Source of the DNA: Mycobacterium senriense | Lineage (GTDB): Bacteria; Actinomycetota; Actinomycetes; Mycobacteriales; Mycobacteriaceae | Direction of reading: 5' to 3' | Length of the DNA: 64,000 nucleotides | Assembly: GCF_019668465.1 (NCBI RefSeq) | Contig: NZ_AP024828.1 | Span: 2,542,001 to 2,606,000 of the forward strand | Shown here: positions 29,105 to 38,062 of the stretch, one piece after another | Position numbering within the stretch: position 1 is the first letter of the stretch | Layout: every line of letters starts with the position of its first letter | The notes under the pieces: generated by a model | What the model was told of the DNA's origin: nothing | The model's database searches: none | The model's input: only the letters and a program-made list of their open reading frames with translations | Position numbers and translations under genes: made by a program

Positions 29105-30232
29105 GTGTTCTCTGATTCCCTCACGAAAGCGATCGCCGAGGCCGAGCAGTTGGTGGCCGACGCACCCTTCATCGAGACCGAAGCCGACCTGCTGGAAGGG
29201 TTGCAGTACCTGGCCGGCTGTATCTCGGGCTGCATCCACCTGGCCGTGGACTACGACCGCAACCATCCCTTCCTGCAGTCGGGCACCGGGCCGTTCACCA
29301 AGATGGGCCTGGACAACCCCGACACCCTTTACTTCGGTACCCGGGTGCACGCCAACCACGACTACGTGGTCACCGGCAGGCGCGGGACGACCACCGATCT
29401 GAGTTTCCAGCTACTCGGCGGCGAGTACACGGACGACTTCGTGCCCGTCAGCCAGGCCGCCTTCGACGACCGCGAGCTCGAGATCGCGCCCGACGGCAGC
29501 TTCGAATGGCGGGTGCGGCCGACGAGTGCCGGGCAACTGGTGATCCGCGAGGTGTACGGCGACTGGTCGGCACAGCGCGGCACGCTGGCCATCTCCCGGC
29601 TCGACACGGCGGGCACCGCGCCGCCGCCGTTGACCCGTGAGCTCATCGAAAAGCGTTACGCCACAGCGGGAAAGCAGCTTGTCCAGCGGGTGAAGACCTG
29701 GCTGCAATTCCCGCAGTGGTTTTATCTCGATTTGCCGGTCAACACCATGGTGCCGCCGCGGCTGACTCCGGGCGGGCTGTCCACGCAGTACTCGTCGGTC
29801 GGGCACTTCGACCTGCGACCGGATCAGGCGATGGTCATCACCATCCCGGTCTCCGACGCGCCCTACCTCGGCTTTCAGCTGGGCAGCCTCTGGTACATCT
29901 CGCTGGACTACATCAACCACCAGACCTCGCTGAACAACACTCAGGCACAGGCGGATCCGGACGGCAAGGTCCGCATCGTCGTCGCCGAGCAGAACCCGGG
30001 AGTGACGAACTGGGCCGAGACGGTCGGCCACCGGCGAGGCTTCCTGCAGTTCCGCTGGCAGCGGGTGTCGCGTGAGCTCACCGACGCCGACGGTCCGACC
30101 GTGGAGGTGGTCGACATCGACAAGGTTCCGGCCGCGTTGCCGTACTTCGAACACAACAAGATTTCAGAGGACGACTGGCGCGCCCGAATTGCGCTGCGCC
30201 ACCAACAGATTCAGGCGAGGATGCTGGGATGA
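29105..30232 (+). CDS. Conserved hypothetical, DUF1214-like (Rv3531c ortholog)
   Basis: 375 aa, the exact length of Rv3531c. The central part (GLDNPDTLYFGTRV... YVVTGRRGTTTDLSFQLLGG) resembles DUF1214 proteins, and there are no membrane segments or signal peptide. Biochemical function unknown. The start is GTG at 29105 directly behind a KstR palindrome, so it is a genuine member of the cholesterol regulon. It opens a three-gene operon (overlap ATGA with the SDR, TGATG to the sulfotransferase-like gene), so the three products probably act in one step or complex. Confidence 0.88.
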   Translation: MFSDSLTKAIAEAEQLVADAPFIETEADLLEGLQYLAGCISGCIHLAVDYDRNHPFLQSGTGPFTKMGLDNPDTLYFGTRVHANHDYVVTGRRGTTTDLSFQLLGGEYTDDFVPVSQAAFDDRELEIAPDGSFEWRVRPTSAGQLVIREVYGDWSAQRGTLAISRLDTAGTAPPPLTRELIEKRYATAGKQLVQRVKTWLQFPQWFYLDLPVNTMVPPRLTPGGLSTQYSSVGHFDLRPDQAMVITIPVSDAPYLGFQLGSLWYISLDYINHQTSLNNTQAQADPDGKVRIVVAEQNPGVTNWAETVGHRRGFLQFRWQRVSRELTDADGPTVEVVDIDKVPAALPYFEHNKISEDDWRARIALRHQQIQARMLG

Positions 30233-31011
30233 CCAAGTTACTGGACGGCAAGGTGGTGGTGATCAGCGGCGTCGGTCCGGGTCTGGGCACGACGCTGGCG
30301 CACCGATGCACGCGGGAAGGCGCCGACCTGGTGCTGGCGGCCCGCACGCCGGAACGCCTGGACAACGTCGCCAAGCAGATCGCCGACCTCGGAGGCCGTG
30401 CGACAACGGTGCGCGCCGACATCACCGAGGACGACCAGGTGAGCAACCTGGTCGATGCCACCTTGGAGGCGTACGGCAAGGTCGACGTGCTGATCAACAA
30501 CGCGTTCCGGGTGCCGTCGCTGAAACCGTTCTCGGGCACCAGTTTTCAGCATATCCGCGACGCGATCGAACTCAGTGCGCTCGGCGCGCTGCGGCTCATC
30601 CAGGGGTTCACGCCGGCGCTGGCCGAGTCGAAGGGCTCGATCGTCAACGTCAACTCCATGGTGCTGCGGCACTCGCAGGCGAAGTACGGCGCCTACAAGA
30701 TGGCCAAGTCCGCGCTGCTGTCCATGTCGCATTCGTTGGCCACCGAGCTCGGCGAGCAGGGTATCCGGGTCAATTCCGTTGCGCCCGGCTATATCTGGGG
30801 CGAGACACTGCAGGGCTACTTCAACCACCAGGCCGGCAAGTACGGCACCACGGCCGAGCAGATCTACCAGGCCACCGCGGCCGACTCCGACCTGAAGCGG
30901 CTGCCGACCGAGGACGAGGTGGCCTCGGCGATCCTGTTCATGGCCAGCGACCTGTCCAGCGGCATCACCGGACAGACGCTGGACGTCAATTGCGGGGAGT
31001 ACCACACCTGA
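30229..31011 (+). CDS. SDR-family oxidoreductase (Rv3530c ortholog)
   Basis: 260 aa, the exact length of Rv3530c. Cofactor loop SGVGPGLGTTLA, then NNAF in place of the usual NNAG, and the catalytic region NSMVLRHSQAKYGAYKMAK, in which the Tyr...Lys pair reads YGAYK. The NNAF variant and atypical active-site spacing set it apart from the other SDRs of the window. Substrate unknown. Coupled to the genes on both sides by 4- and 1-base overlaps. Confidence 0.9.
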   Translation: MTKLLDGKVVVISGVGPGLGTTLAHRCTREGADLVLAARTPERLDNVAKQIADLGGRATTVRADITEDDQVSNLVDATLEAYGKVDVLINNAFRVPSLKPFSGTSFQHIRDAIELSALGALRLIQGFTPALAESKGSIVNVNSMVLRHSQAKYGAYKMAKSALLSMSHSLATELGEQGIRVNSVAPGYIWGETLQGYFNHQAGKYGTTAEQIYQATAADSDLKRLPTEDEVASAILFMASDLSSGITGQTLDVNCGEYHT

Positions 31012-32156
31012 TGGCGCAACGCACCGATGTCGGCACCGTCGAGGACCTGAAGGCGTCGGCCAGCAAGATGATCGGGCTGGACGATTTCGGTACCAACGAC
31101 GACAACTACCTCGAAGCGCTGGAAGTGCTGCTGGACTCCTACCGGCGCGACGCCGACTTGACGCCGTTGGGCAGCAAGATGAATCGGTTTTTTCTGCGCG
31201 GTGCGCTGGTGGCCAGGCTGCTTTCCGAAGCTGCCTGGAAGCAGTACCCGCAGCATGCGGACGTCGTCATCGAGCGGCCGATCTTCGTCACCGGGCTGGT
31301 GCGCACCGGCACCACCGCCTTGCATCGGCTGCTTGGCGCCGATCCCGCGCACCAGGGCCTGCATCTGTGGTTGGCCGAATTTCCGCAGCCCCGTCCGCCT
31401 CGTGAAACCTGGGAATCCAACCCGTTTTACAGCCAGCTGAATGCACAGTTCGAGAAGCATCATGCCGAAAACCCGGACTACACGGGTCTGCACTTCATGG
31501 CGGCGTACGAGCTGGAGGAGTGCTGGCAGCTGCTGCGGCAGTCGCTGCACTCGGCGTCCTACGAAACCCTGGCGCACCTGCCCACCTACTCGCAATGGCT
31601 GTCCCAACAGGACTGGACGCCGTCATATCAGCGGCACCGCCGCAACCTTCAGCTGATCGGGCTCAACGACGCCGACAAGCGGTGGGTGCTGAAGAATCCC
31701 AGCCACCTGTTCGCGCTGGACGCGTTGATGGCGACCTATCCCGACGCGTTGGTGATCCAGACTCATCGTCCGGTCGAAACGATCATGGCCTCGATGTGCT
31801 CGCTGGCGCAGCACACCGCAGAGGGATGGTCGTCCTCGTTCACCGGCGCCCAAATCGGCGCTGACGCGATGGAAACGTGGTCGCGGGGCCTGGAGCGGTT
31901 CAACACCGCACGGGCCAAATACAGCCCGTCGCAGTTCTACGACGTGGACTACAAGGAGTTGATCGCCGACCCGATGGGCACGGTTGCCGACATCTACCGG
32001 CACTTCGGCTTGACGTTGACCGAAGAGGCCAAGGCCGCCATGGAAAAGACCCACGCCGACAGCCAGTCCGGCCCACGGGCGCCCAAGCACACCTACTCGC
32101 TTGCCGACTACGGCCTGAGCACCGAGACGGTCAAGGAGCGGTTCGCGGGCCTGTAG
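31011..32156 (+). CDS. Sulfotransferase-family protein (Rv3529c ortholog)
   Basis: 381 aa, sulfotransferase fold (Sulfotransfer_3 type). The 5'-phosphosulfate binding loop is FVTGLVRTGTTALHRLL (about residues 92-108), and the 3'-phosphate region lies around KRWVLKNPSHLFALDAL. No transmembrane segment. If active, it would transfer sulfate from PAPS to a hydroxyl. Its KstR-controlled operon makes a sterol or sterol-degradation intermediate a reasonable guess, but no substrate is known. Confidence 0.88.
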   Translation: MAQRTDVGTVEDLKASASKMIGLDDFGTNDDNYLEALEVLLDSYRRDADLTPLGSKMNRFFLRGALVARLLSEAAWKQYPQHADVVIERPIFVTGLVRTGTTALHRLLGADPAHQGLHLWLAEFPQPRPPRETWESNPFYSQLNAQFEKHHAENPDYTGLHFMAAYELEECWQLLRQSLHSASYETLAHLPTYSQWLSQQDWTPSYQRHRRNLQLIGLNDADKRWVLKNPSHLFALDALMATYPDALVIQTHRPVETIMASMCSLAQHTAEGWSSSFTGAQIGADAMETWSRGLERFNTARAKYSPSQFYDVDYKELIADPMGTVADIYRHFGLTLTEEAKAAMEKTHADSQSGPRAPKHTYSLADYGLSTETVKERFAGL

Positions 32157-32217
32157 TCACCGGCGCCGCGAGGGTTGCAGTTGGCGAGAGCGGCCGCAAT
32201 GCGGGCGCGAGGTTCGC

Positions 32218-32670
32218 TCAGTCGTCGTCCGGCTCGTCGTCGAGATAACCCTCGGCCACCGCATGTTCAATGCTGTCAGTGAGTTTCGGGCACGACCTGG
32301 TGCGCGCGGTGTCGCCTCCGGACTCGCGTACCTCGGTGAAGTGCGCGCAGCGTTGCCACGCTTCGGTGTTCCACTGCACCGCGGTGTGTCCAGGTCCGAG
32401 CCTGCGAACGGTGACCCGCACGTGGCAGAACCGGCAGTCCACCGGCAGCAGACCCGAGTTCAGGTATCGCTCGCGGTCGGCGCGACTGGCTTCGGCAACT
32501 ACCGCCGCGCCTTGTGGGTCGTTGGCGAAATCCCTTGATTTGGACCAGGTTCCGCCCTTGCGCTCGGGGCCGGCCGGATGGTCGTCATGGTCGTGATGAT
32601 CGCCATGCAGCAACAACATCGATCGCGCAAGCTGATCGACGTCAGGTACCGCCGGCTGATCGTCGCTCAT
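32218..32670 (-). CDS. Cys/His-rich protein downstream of kshA (Rv3527 ortholog)
   Basis: 150 aa, length-matched to Rv3527. An unusual histidine/aspartate cluster occupies residues 22-31 (HGDHHDHDDH). Four cysteines follow: Cys79 and Cys82 in DCRFCHV, Cys108 and Cys127, a plausible metal site. No signal peptide. The start ATG at 32670 lies 5 bp after the kshA stop, so it is co-transcribed with the Rieske oxygenase. A role in metal handling or KshA maturation is only an inference. The frame extends upstream into kshA but without support. Confidence 0.82.
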   Translation of the reverse strand: MSDDQPAVPDVDQLARSMLLLHGDHHDHDDHPAGPERKGGTWSKSRDFANDPQGAAVVAEASRADRERYLNSGLLPVDCRFCHVRVTVRRLGPGHTAVQWNTEAWQRCAHFTEVRESGGDTARTRSCPKLTDSIEHAVAEGYLDDEPDDD

Positions 32671-32675
32671 GATTC

Positions 32676-33854
32676 CTAGTGTTGCTCGGCCGGCACGTCG
32701 CCGGTGACCGTCTCGTCGGCCTCGGAGTCCTTGGCCTTGAGGTTCTCCTCGACCTCGACATTCCAGTACTCGTTGGCGCGGGTGGTGTCCACCTCGATCT
32801 CGAAGCGCTCCACCATTTCCGGCTCGATGTCGGCGACGTCGACGTAGAACTGCTGGTACCAGCGGCGCAGCTGATAGACCGCACCGTCCTCCTCGACCAG
32901 GAGTGGATTGTCGATGCGGGTCTTGTGCTTCCAGATCTCGACGTCTTGCAGGAAGCCCTTGCTCACGCCCTCGGTGAACACCTTCGACAGCTTGTCGGTC
33001 ATCTTTTCGTCCATGCCCTTGGGTTTTTCGACGATGACACCCCACTGCAGCACGAACGAGTTCTGCGTCACCGGGTAGTGGCAGTTGATCAGGATCGACT
33101 CGGCCTTGTAGCCGCCGTAGCTGTTGTGCAGCCAGTTGATCATGAACGACGGCCCGAAGTAGGAGGCCTCCGAATCCAGGTGCGCCTCACCGTACGAGGT
33201 GCCGAGGTCGTTGACGTCGGGCCGGCCCACGTTGTGCAGGTACTGCGACGCGATGTGGCCCTCGAAGACGTTCTTGAAGTACGTCGGCAACCCGAAATGG
33301 ATGTAGAAGAAGTGCGCCATGTCGGTGACGTTGTCGATGATGTCGCGGCAGTTGGACCCCTCGATGAGGATGCGGTTCCACCGCCACTCGGTCCACTCGT
33401 CGCTGTGGGATTCCGGGATGTCCGGAATGCGCACGGCGGGCTCCGGCGGGTTGTTCTCGTGGTCGTGCCAGACGAACAGCAGGCCCGCGCGCACGTCGGT
33501 CGTCCACGACCGGGTCCGCGCGGTCTTGGGCGTGCGCTTGGCGTAGGGGACGAGCTCGCAGCGGCCGTCGCCGCCCCAGCGCCAGTCGTGGAACGGGCAG
33601 GCGATCTCGTCGCCCTTGATGGTGCCCTCGGACAGGTCCCCGCCCATGTGGCGGCAGTACCCGTCGAGGATCTTGATGTCCCCGTGCGAGTCGGCGAACA
33701 CCACAAGCTTGGTGCCGAACGCCTCAATCGAATGCGGCTTACCGTCCTGGAAGTCCTTTGCAACGCCCAGGCAGTGCCAGCCGCGGGCGTATCTGGTCGG
33801 CAAGGCGCCGGGATCGATTTCCCGGATGCCGACCGCCTTGGTGTCGGTACTCAC
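32676..33854 (-). CDS. kshA: KshA, 3-ketosteroid 9-alpha-hydroxylase oxygenase
   Basis: 392 aa Rieske non-haem iron oxygenase, ortholog of Rv3526, that hydroxylates C9 and, with KstD, opens ring B. Rieske ligands Cys67, His69, Cys86 and His89 (GYCRHMGG...CPFHDWRWGG). Mononuclear iron ligands His181, His186 and Asp304 (MAHFFYIHFGL; FLQDVEIW). The start is GTG at 33854 (MSTDTKAVGIREID). The reductase KshB is not encoded in the window. A KstR operator lies 30 bp upstream. Confidence 0.96.
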   Translation of the reverse strand: MSTDTKAVGIREIDPGALPTRYARGWHCLGVAKDFQDGKPHSIEAFGTKLVVFADSHGDIKILDGYCRHMGGDLSEGTIKGDEIACPFHDWRWGGDGRCELVPYAKRTPKTARTRSWTTDVRAGLLFVWHDHENNPPEPAVRIPDIPESHSDEWTEWRWNRILIEGSNCRDIIDNVTDMAHFFYIHFGLPTYFKNVFEGHIASQYLHNVGRPDVNDLGTSYGEAHLDSEASYFGPSFMINWLHNSYGGYKAESILINCHYPVTQNSFVLQWGVIVEKPKGMDEKMTDKLSKVFTEGVSKGFLQDVEIWKHKTRIDNPLLVEEDGAVYQLRRWYQQFYVDVADIEPEMVERFEIEVDTTRANEYWNVEVEENLKAKDSEADETVTGDVPAEQH

Positions 33855-33884
33855 CTGTTACCTCCAACTCGCTGGGCCTCTAAC

Positions 33885-33898
33885 TAGAACACGTTACA
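33885..33898. promoter_or_regulatory. KstR operator between kshA and the carbonic-anhydrase-like gene
   Basis: TAGAACACGTTACA fits TnnAACnnGTTnnA. It is 31 bp from the kshA start and 82 bp from the divergent gene start, so kshA is the main target. Confidence 0.88.
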
Positions 33899-33979
33899 GT
33901 TTTGCGGCGGGGGCGCGCAACGACGGCGCGCCTGGCTGGGGTTTTCCGCGACGTATGCGCACTGGGGTATATGTAAACG

Positions 33980-34504
33980 ATGCCGCTATTTGCGTTCGAG
34001 GGCCGCGCGCCACGGGTCGATCCCACCGCTTTCGTGGCCCCGACGGCCACTCTGATCGGCGACGTCGTGGTGGAGGCGGGTGCCTCGGTCTGGTTCAACG
34101 CCGTATTGCGGGGCGACTACGGACCCATCGTGGTGCGCGAGGGCGCCAACGTCCAAGACGGGTCGGTTTTGCACGCGCCGCCCGGTATCCCGGTCGACAT
34201 CGGTCCCGGCGCGACGGTGGCGCATCTGTGCGTCATTCACGGGGTTCACGTCGGGCAGGAGGCGTTGATCGCCAACCACGCCACCGTTCTGGACGGTGCG
34301 GTGATCGGCGCGCGCAGCCTGGTCGCCGCGCACTCACTGGTGACGGCCGGCACCCAGATTCCACCCGGGATGCTGGCCGTCGGCGCGCCGGCTCAGATCA
34401 AGGGACCGGTCGCCGGGACGGGCGCCGAGATGTGGGTGAAGGTGAACCCGCAGGCCTACCGCGACCTCGCCCTGCGGCATCTGGCCGGGCTGGAACCGAT
34501 TTAG
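33980..34504 (+). CDS. Gamma-carbonic-anhydrase-like hexapeptide protein (Rv3525c ortholog)
   Basis: 174 aa, the exact length of Rv3525c. A left-handed beta-helix built from hexapeptide repeats, with the family start VDPTAFVAPTATLIGDVVV and the His-containing turns VAHLCVIHGVHVG and IANHATV that correspond to zinc ligands of gamma-class carbonic anhydrases and of YrdA/PaaY-like proteins. PaaY-type paralogs act as thioesterases in aromatic acid breakdown, so a CoA-thioesterase role is an alternative. The 3' end overlaps the convergent hydrolase gene by four bases. Confidence 0.88.
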   Translation: MPLFAFEGRAPRVDPTAFVAPTATLIGDVVVEAGASVWFNAVLRGDYGPIVVREGANVQDGSVLHAPPGIPVDIGPGATVAHLCVIHGVHVGQEALIANHATVLDGAVIGARSLVAAHSLVTAGTQIPPGMLAVGAPAQIKGPVAGTGAEMWVKVNPQAYRDLALRHLAGLEPI

Positions 34505-35286
34505 GGTCCGGCTGAGAAGGTGTCCTGGCTCGCGACCCAGTCGTCGAAGTGGCTCATCGTGATGGGTAGTGCCTTACCGCCGAACACCATGTGGTCGGAC
34601 CCTGGAATTTCGGCGTAGCTGGCGTTCGCATAGCGGGCCGCGGTCCGGAGTGCCAGGCGCGGGGGCACGATGCGGTCTTGACCGCCGCCGATGATGAGCA
34701 CCGGCCCGGAAATCGCGTCGTAGTTAACTCGTGCGGCCTTGGTTCGGTCCAGCCACGGCATGGCGAGTTCGAAGAACAGCACTCGCCCGGATTCGCAGAC
34801 CAGGTCGTTGAACGTTTCGCGAGCAATCTCCTCGGTCTGGGCGCCGGCGACTCCGCGTGAAAACTGCCGCCACGTAGGGGGATAGACCGGCTTAGCCCAT
34901 GGCCGCGGTATGAGAGCGTGCCTCAGCGCAATTCCCAGTGTCGTCGGGTTGATACCGGAGGGACCCACCACGGACGGGCAGGCGGCAATCATGCCGGCAT
35001 GCGCGGTTCGAGCGGCGACAAGCTGGACCAGCAGTCCGCCCATTGAGTGTCCGACCAGAAGTGGCGGGGGATCCAGCGACGAAACGAGGGCTACGAGGTC
35101 GTCGACATAGTCGCGAATACTCAGCCTTGCGATTTTCGGTGCGCCCTCGAGCAAAGGCAACTCATGATGTCGCAACGTTGGGGTGTGAACCGTGAAGCCA
35201 CGTTCCATGAAAGCGCGGCGTGCGGGCGCCCACTGGTCGCCACGGCTCCACGAGCCATGGATGAGCACGAGGTGCTTGTCGGACAC
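34501..35286 (-). CDS. Alpha/beta hydrolase
   Basis: 261 aa alpha/beta hydrolase of the EstC/salicylate-esterase-like type. Oxyanion segment LVLIHGSW, nucleophile Ser81 in LLVGHSMGGLL, acid in GGGQDRIVPP and catalytic His in GSDHMVFGGK. No signal peptide. The start is GTG at 35286. It lies alone between the carbonic-anhydrase-like gene and the NTF2-like gene, where M. tuberculosis has a different gene (Rv3524). Substrate unknown; a KstR box is not visible upstream. Confidence 0.85.
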   Translation of the reverse strand: MSDKHLVLIHGSWSRGDQWAPARRAFMERGFTVHTPTLRHHELPLLEGAPKIARLSIRDYVDDLVALVSSLDPPPLLVGHSMGGLLVQLVAARTAHAGMIAACPSVVGPSGINPTTLGIALRHALIPRPWAKPVYPPTWRQFSRGVAGAQTEEIARETFNDLVCESGRVLFFELAMPWLDRTKAARVNYDAISGPVLIIGGGQDRIVPPRLALRTAARYANASYAEIPGSDHMVFGGKALPITMSHFDDWVASQDTFSAGP

Positions 35287-35373
35287 GGACCAAGGATGAC
35301 ATGGACATCCCGCCGCCGGATGAAGTCTGCGACGCTGAACCGGCGCATCGCGGCGTGCATTTCACGCTCGGCG

Positions 35374-35787
35374 CTAGCCGGACACCTTCTTGGTGTTGGC
35401 CGCCGCGCGCTCCATCTCCCAGTAGGCGCGCAGGGCCACCATCTTGCCCTCGGCGTTGACTCGGTAGGTGAAGACGCCGTCGGCGGTCGTCTGGTACTCA
35501 CCGGTCGTGATGAGGATGTGCCCCACGTTGGCTTCCTCGTTGCCGCACTGATACGTGTCGCGGAAGAAGAACTCGATCTTGGTGGTGGGGGCGATGGCCT
35601 TGTCCCAGAAGGCCGAGATCGCGTCGCGACCGCGGTGCCCCCTGCCTTCGGGGTCGAATACCGAAGGCCCGATCGGGTCCTCGACGATGGCGTCGTCGGC
35701 GAACACCGCCAGCCAGGCGTCCTTGTCCCGGGCCGCCACCGCCTCGCGGGAGCGGCGGCCTGCCTCGTGCGCCGGATGCCCGCTCAC
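35374..35787 (-). CDS. NTF2/ketosteroid-isomerase-like protein
   Basis: 137 aa SnoaL/KSI-type NTF2 fold: N-terminal helices SREAVAARDKDAWLAVFADDAIVEDP, then GHRGRDAISAFWDKAI, and strands IEFFFRDTYQCGNEEANVGHILIT. Residues at the pocket mouth include several Asp/Glu (FADDAIVEDPIG), as in delta-5-3-ketosteroid isomerases, but catalytic residues cannot be assigned by eye. The GTG start at 35787 overlaps the ltp3 stop (GTGA), tying it to the ltp4-ltp3 operon. It might isomerise or hydrate a steroid CoA intermediate. Confidence 0.78.
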   Translation of the reverse strand: MSGHPAHEAGRRSREAVAARDKDAWLAVFADDAIVEDPIGPSVFDPEGRGHRGRDAISAFWDKAIAPTTKIEFFFRDTYQCGNEEANVGHILITTGEYQTTADGVFTYRVNAEGKMVALRAYWEMERAAANTKKVSG

Positions 35788-36983
35788 GCATCGACCTTCT
35801 GGGCCGCCGGCTTATCGGCGCCCACCACCCACATCGAGTAGTACTGCGAGCCACCGCCGTAGGCGTGCCCCAGGGCCTTTCGCACGTTGGGCACCTGGTG
35901 GTCGCCACCCTTGCCCATCACCTGAATGGCCGCTTCGGCGAAGCGAATCAGGCCGGAGGCGCCGATCGGGTTCGACGACAGCACGCCGCCCGACGGGTTC
36001 ACCGGCAGCCGGCCGCCGATCTTGGTTTCGCCGGCTTCGGTGAGTTTCCAGCCTTCGCCCTCGGCGGCAAACCCGAGGTTTTCCAACCACATCGGCTCGA
36101 ACCAGGAGAACGGCACGTAGATCTCCGCGGCGTCGATCTCGTCGATCGGACTCTCGATGCCGGCGGCGGTCCACAGCGCCGCGGCCGCGTCGCGGCCGGC
36201 CTGCGGGCTGACCTGGTCGCGCCCGGAGAACTGCAGCGGCTCGGTGCGCAACGCGGTGGCGTGAATCCAGGCCACCGGATGTCCTTGCGCCAGGCGGGCT
36301 TCGGCGGCCTCCTCGTTGCCGATCACCACGGCGGCGGCACCGTCGGACGACGGGCAGGTCTCGTCGTAACGGATCGGGTCCCACAGCATCGGCGACGACA
36401 TCACCTTCTCGACCGTGATGTCGGACTGCTGCAGGTGCGCCAGCGGGTTCTTGCTGCCGTTGAGCCGGTCCTTGACCGCGACAATGGCACCGATGTTCGT
36501 CGGCGCGCCGGACCGGCGGATGTACGAGCGCACGTGCGGGGCGAAGTAGCCGCCCGCGCCGGCACCCACCGGCTTGATGAAGGGGATCGGAATCGACAAC
36601 GCCCACATGGCATTTGACTCCGACTGCTTCTCCCATGCCATCGCGAGCACCCGCCGGTACTTGCCGGACTGCACCAGGCTGGCGGCCACCACCCCGGTGG
36701 ACCCGCCCACCGATCCCGCGGTGTGCACACGGATCAGCGGCTTGCCGGTGGCGCCCATGGCGTCGGCCATGAACAGCTCGGGCATCATGACGCCCTCGAA
36801 GAAGTCCGGCGCCTTGCCGACAACGACGGCGTCGATGTCGTCGAAGGTGCTGCCGGAGTCGGCCAGCGCCCGGTCGATCGCCTCGCGCACCAGGCCGTTC
36901 ATCGAAACGTCTTGGCGTTTGGCGACGTACTTCGTTTGTCCGGTACCTAGTACCGCAGCAACGTTTGGCCCTGCACCGGCCAT
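35784..36983 (-). CDS. ltp3: Ltp3, lipid-transfer/thiolase-fold protein
   Basis: 399 aa, ortholog of Rv3523. Thiolase superfamily, SCP2/lipid-transfer branch. It has VHTAGSVGGSTGVVAASLVQSGKY at the position of the nucleophile elbow (no Cys nucleophile in the usual place) and a C-terminal GHAYGGGSQYYSMWVVG. It is a paralog of Ltp2, which is an aldolase. The ATG at 36983 overlaps the ltp4 stop by one base. The reaction is not established; retro-aldol cleavage of a side chain is a reasonable expectation. Confidence 0.9.
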   Translation of the reverse strand: MAGAGPNVAAVLGTGQTKYVAKRQDVSMNGLVREAIDRALADSGSTFDDIDAVVVGKAPDFFEGVMMPELFMADAMGATGKPLIRVHTAGSVGGSTGVVAASLVQSGKYRRVLAMAWEKQSESNAMWALSIPIPFIKPVGAGAGGYFAPHVRSYIRRSGAPTNIGAIVAVKDRLNGSKNPLAHLQQSDITVEKVMSSPMLWDPIRYDETCPSSDGAAAVVIGNEEAAEARLAQGHPVAWIHATALRTEPLQFSGRDQVSPQAGRDAAAALWTAAGIESPIDEIDAAEIYVPFSWFEPMWLENLGFAAEGEGWKLTEAGETKIGGRLPVNPSGGVLSSNPIGASGLIRFAEAAIQVMGKGGDHQVPNVRKALGHAYGGGSQYYSMWVVGADKPAAQKVDA

Positions 36984-38047
36984 CAGTTCTTCCCTTCCAT
37001 CACCGCGACCAGGTTCTGTTGTAGCGCAGGCCCGCTGGTGGCGTGCGCCAGCACCCGCTCAGCCGAACCGTTCCAGATATGTTGTGCCGCGAAGCCGATG
37101 CGTTCGAGACCGGCGACGAACATGGGATTGGCCGCCAGCGCGCCGCCGGACGGGTTGACCTTGGTCCGTCCCGGTATCCAGATGGCGTCCGCGATGATCA
37201 GGTGCTGGTGGGTGAACGGTGCGCAGATCTCGGCCACATCGAGGTTGTCGGTCCTGCCACCGGTGGCCACGTGGGCCGCGGCCCTGGTCGACGGGGACTC
37301 GGTGAGATCCCGCGCCCCCAGCGACGGGGTTTCGATGCGATGCTCGATTCCGGTTATCCACGCGGGGTTTTCGCGCAGTTCGCGCGCCCGGTCGCCGGCC
37401 GCGAGCACGATGGCCGCGGCACCGTCGGTGATCGGGGCGATGTCGTGACGCCGCAGTGGGTCGGCGAAGAACGGCCGCTCGAGCAGTTCGCCCACGCTGA
37501 TGGCCCCCTCCACATTGTCCACCCGGCGCGCGTTGGTAAAGGACTCGAAGGCAACGCGGGCCATATGCTCCTCGGTCCACTTGCGGCTGTCGAGCCCGAT
37601 GCGCGCCTGCAGCCCGGCTATCGATATCGAATCGGGCCATAACGGCGCGACGGTGTACGGGTCGGTCTGCCGCGTCAGGATCTGACGCAGGACGCCGGCC
37701 GAGGACTTACCGAAGCCGTACACCAGCGCGGTGTCGACCTCGCCGGTCAGGATCTTGATGTAGGCCTCGTAAAGTGCCCAGGCCGCGTCCATTTCGACAT
37801 GCGATTCGTTGATCGGCGGGACGGCACCGATCGAGTCGATCGCCGAGATGAACGAAAATGCCCGTCCGGCAAGGTAATCGGATGATCCGGAACACCAGAA
37901 GCCGATGTCGGTCCTGCTGATGCCCAGCTCTTCGTACAGCTGGGCGAAGCACGGAATCAACATCTCGACACCGTTGGTGGTGCCGTCGGTGCGGCGGACG
38001 TGTGGGGCGTGGGCAAAGCCGACGACCGCAACGTTGCGAGCGCTCAT
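36983..38047 (-). CDS. ltp4: Ltp4, lipid-transfer/thiolase-fold protein
   Basis: 354 aa, the exact length of Rv3522. Thiolase-fold protein with VVGFAHAPHVRRTDGTTNG at the N-terminus and a core AAWALYEAYIKILTGEVDTALVYGFGKSS. No canonical nucleophile cysteine, as in Ltp2 and Ltp3. It probably forms a heteromer with Ltp3, and the DUF35 protein encoded just upstream is the likely partner by analogy with Ltp2-ChsH2. ATG 38047 is 15 bp behind that gene. Confidence 0.9.
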   Translation of the reverse strand: MSARNVAVVGFAHAPHVRRTDGTTNGVEMLIPCFAQLYEELGISRTDIGFWCSGSSDYLAGRAFSFISAIDSIGAVPPINESHVEMDAAWALYEAYIKILTGEVDTALVYGFGKSSAGVLRQILTRQTDPYTVAPLWPDSISIAGLQARIGLDSRKWTEEHMARVAFESFTNARRVDNVEGAISVGELLERPFFADPLRRHDIAPITDGAAAIVLAAGDRARELRENPAWITGIEHRIETPSLGARDLTESPSTRAAAHVATGGRTDNLDVAEICAPFTHQHLIIADAIWIPGRTKVNPSGGALAANPMFVAGLERIGFAAQHIWNGSAERVLAHATSGPALQQNLVAVMEGKN

Positions 38048-38062
38048 GTGCAGGTAAGCCCT

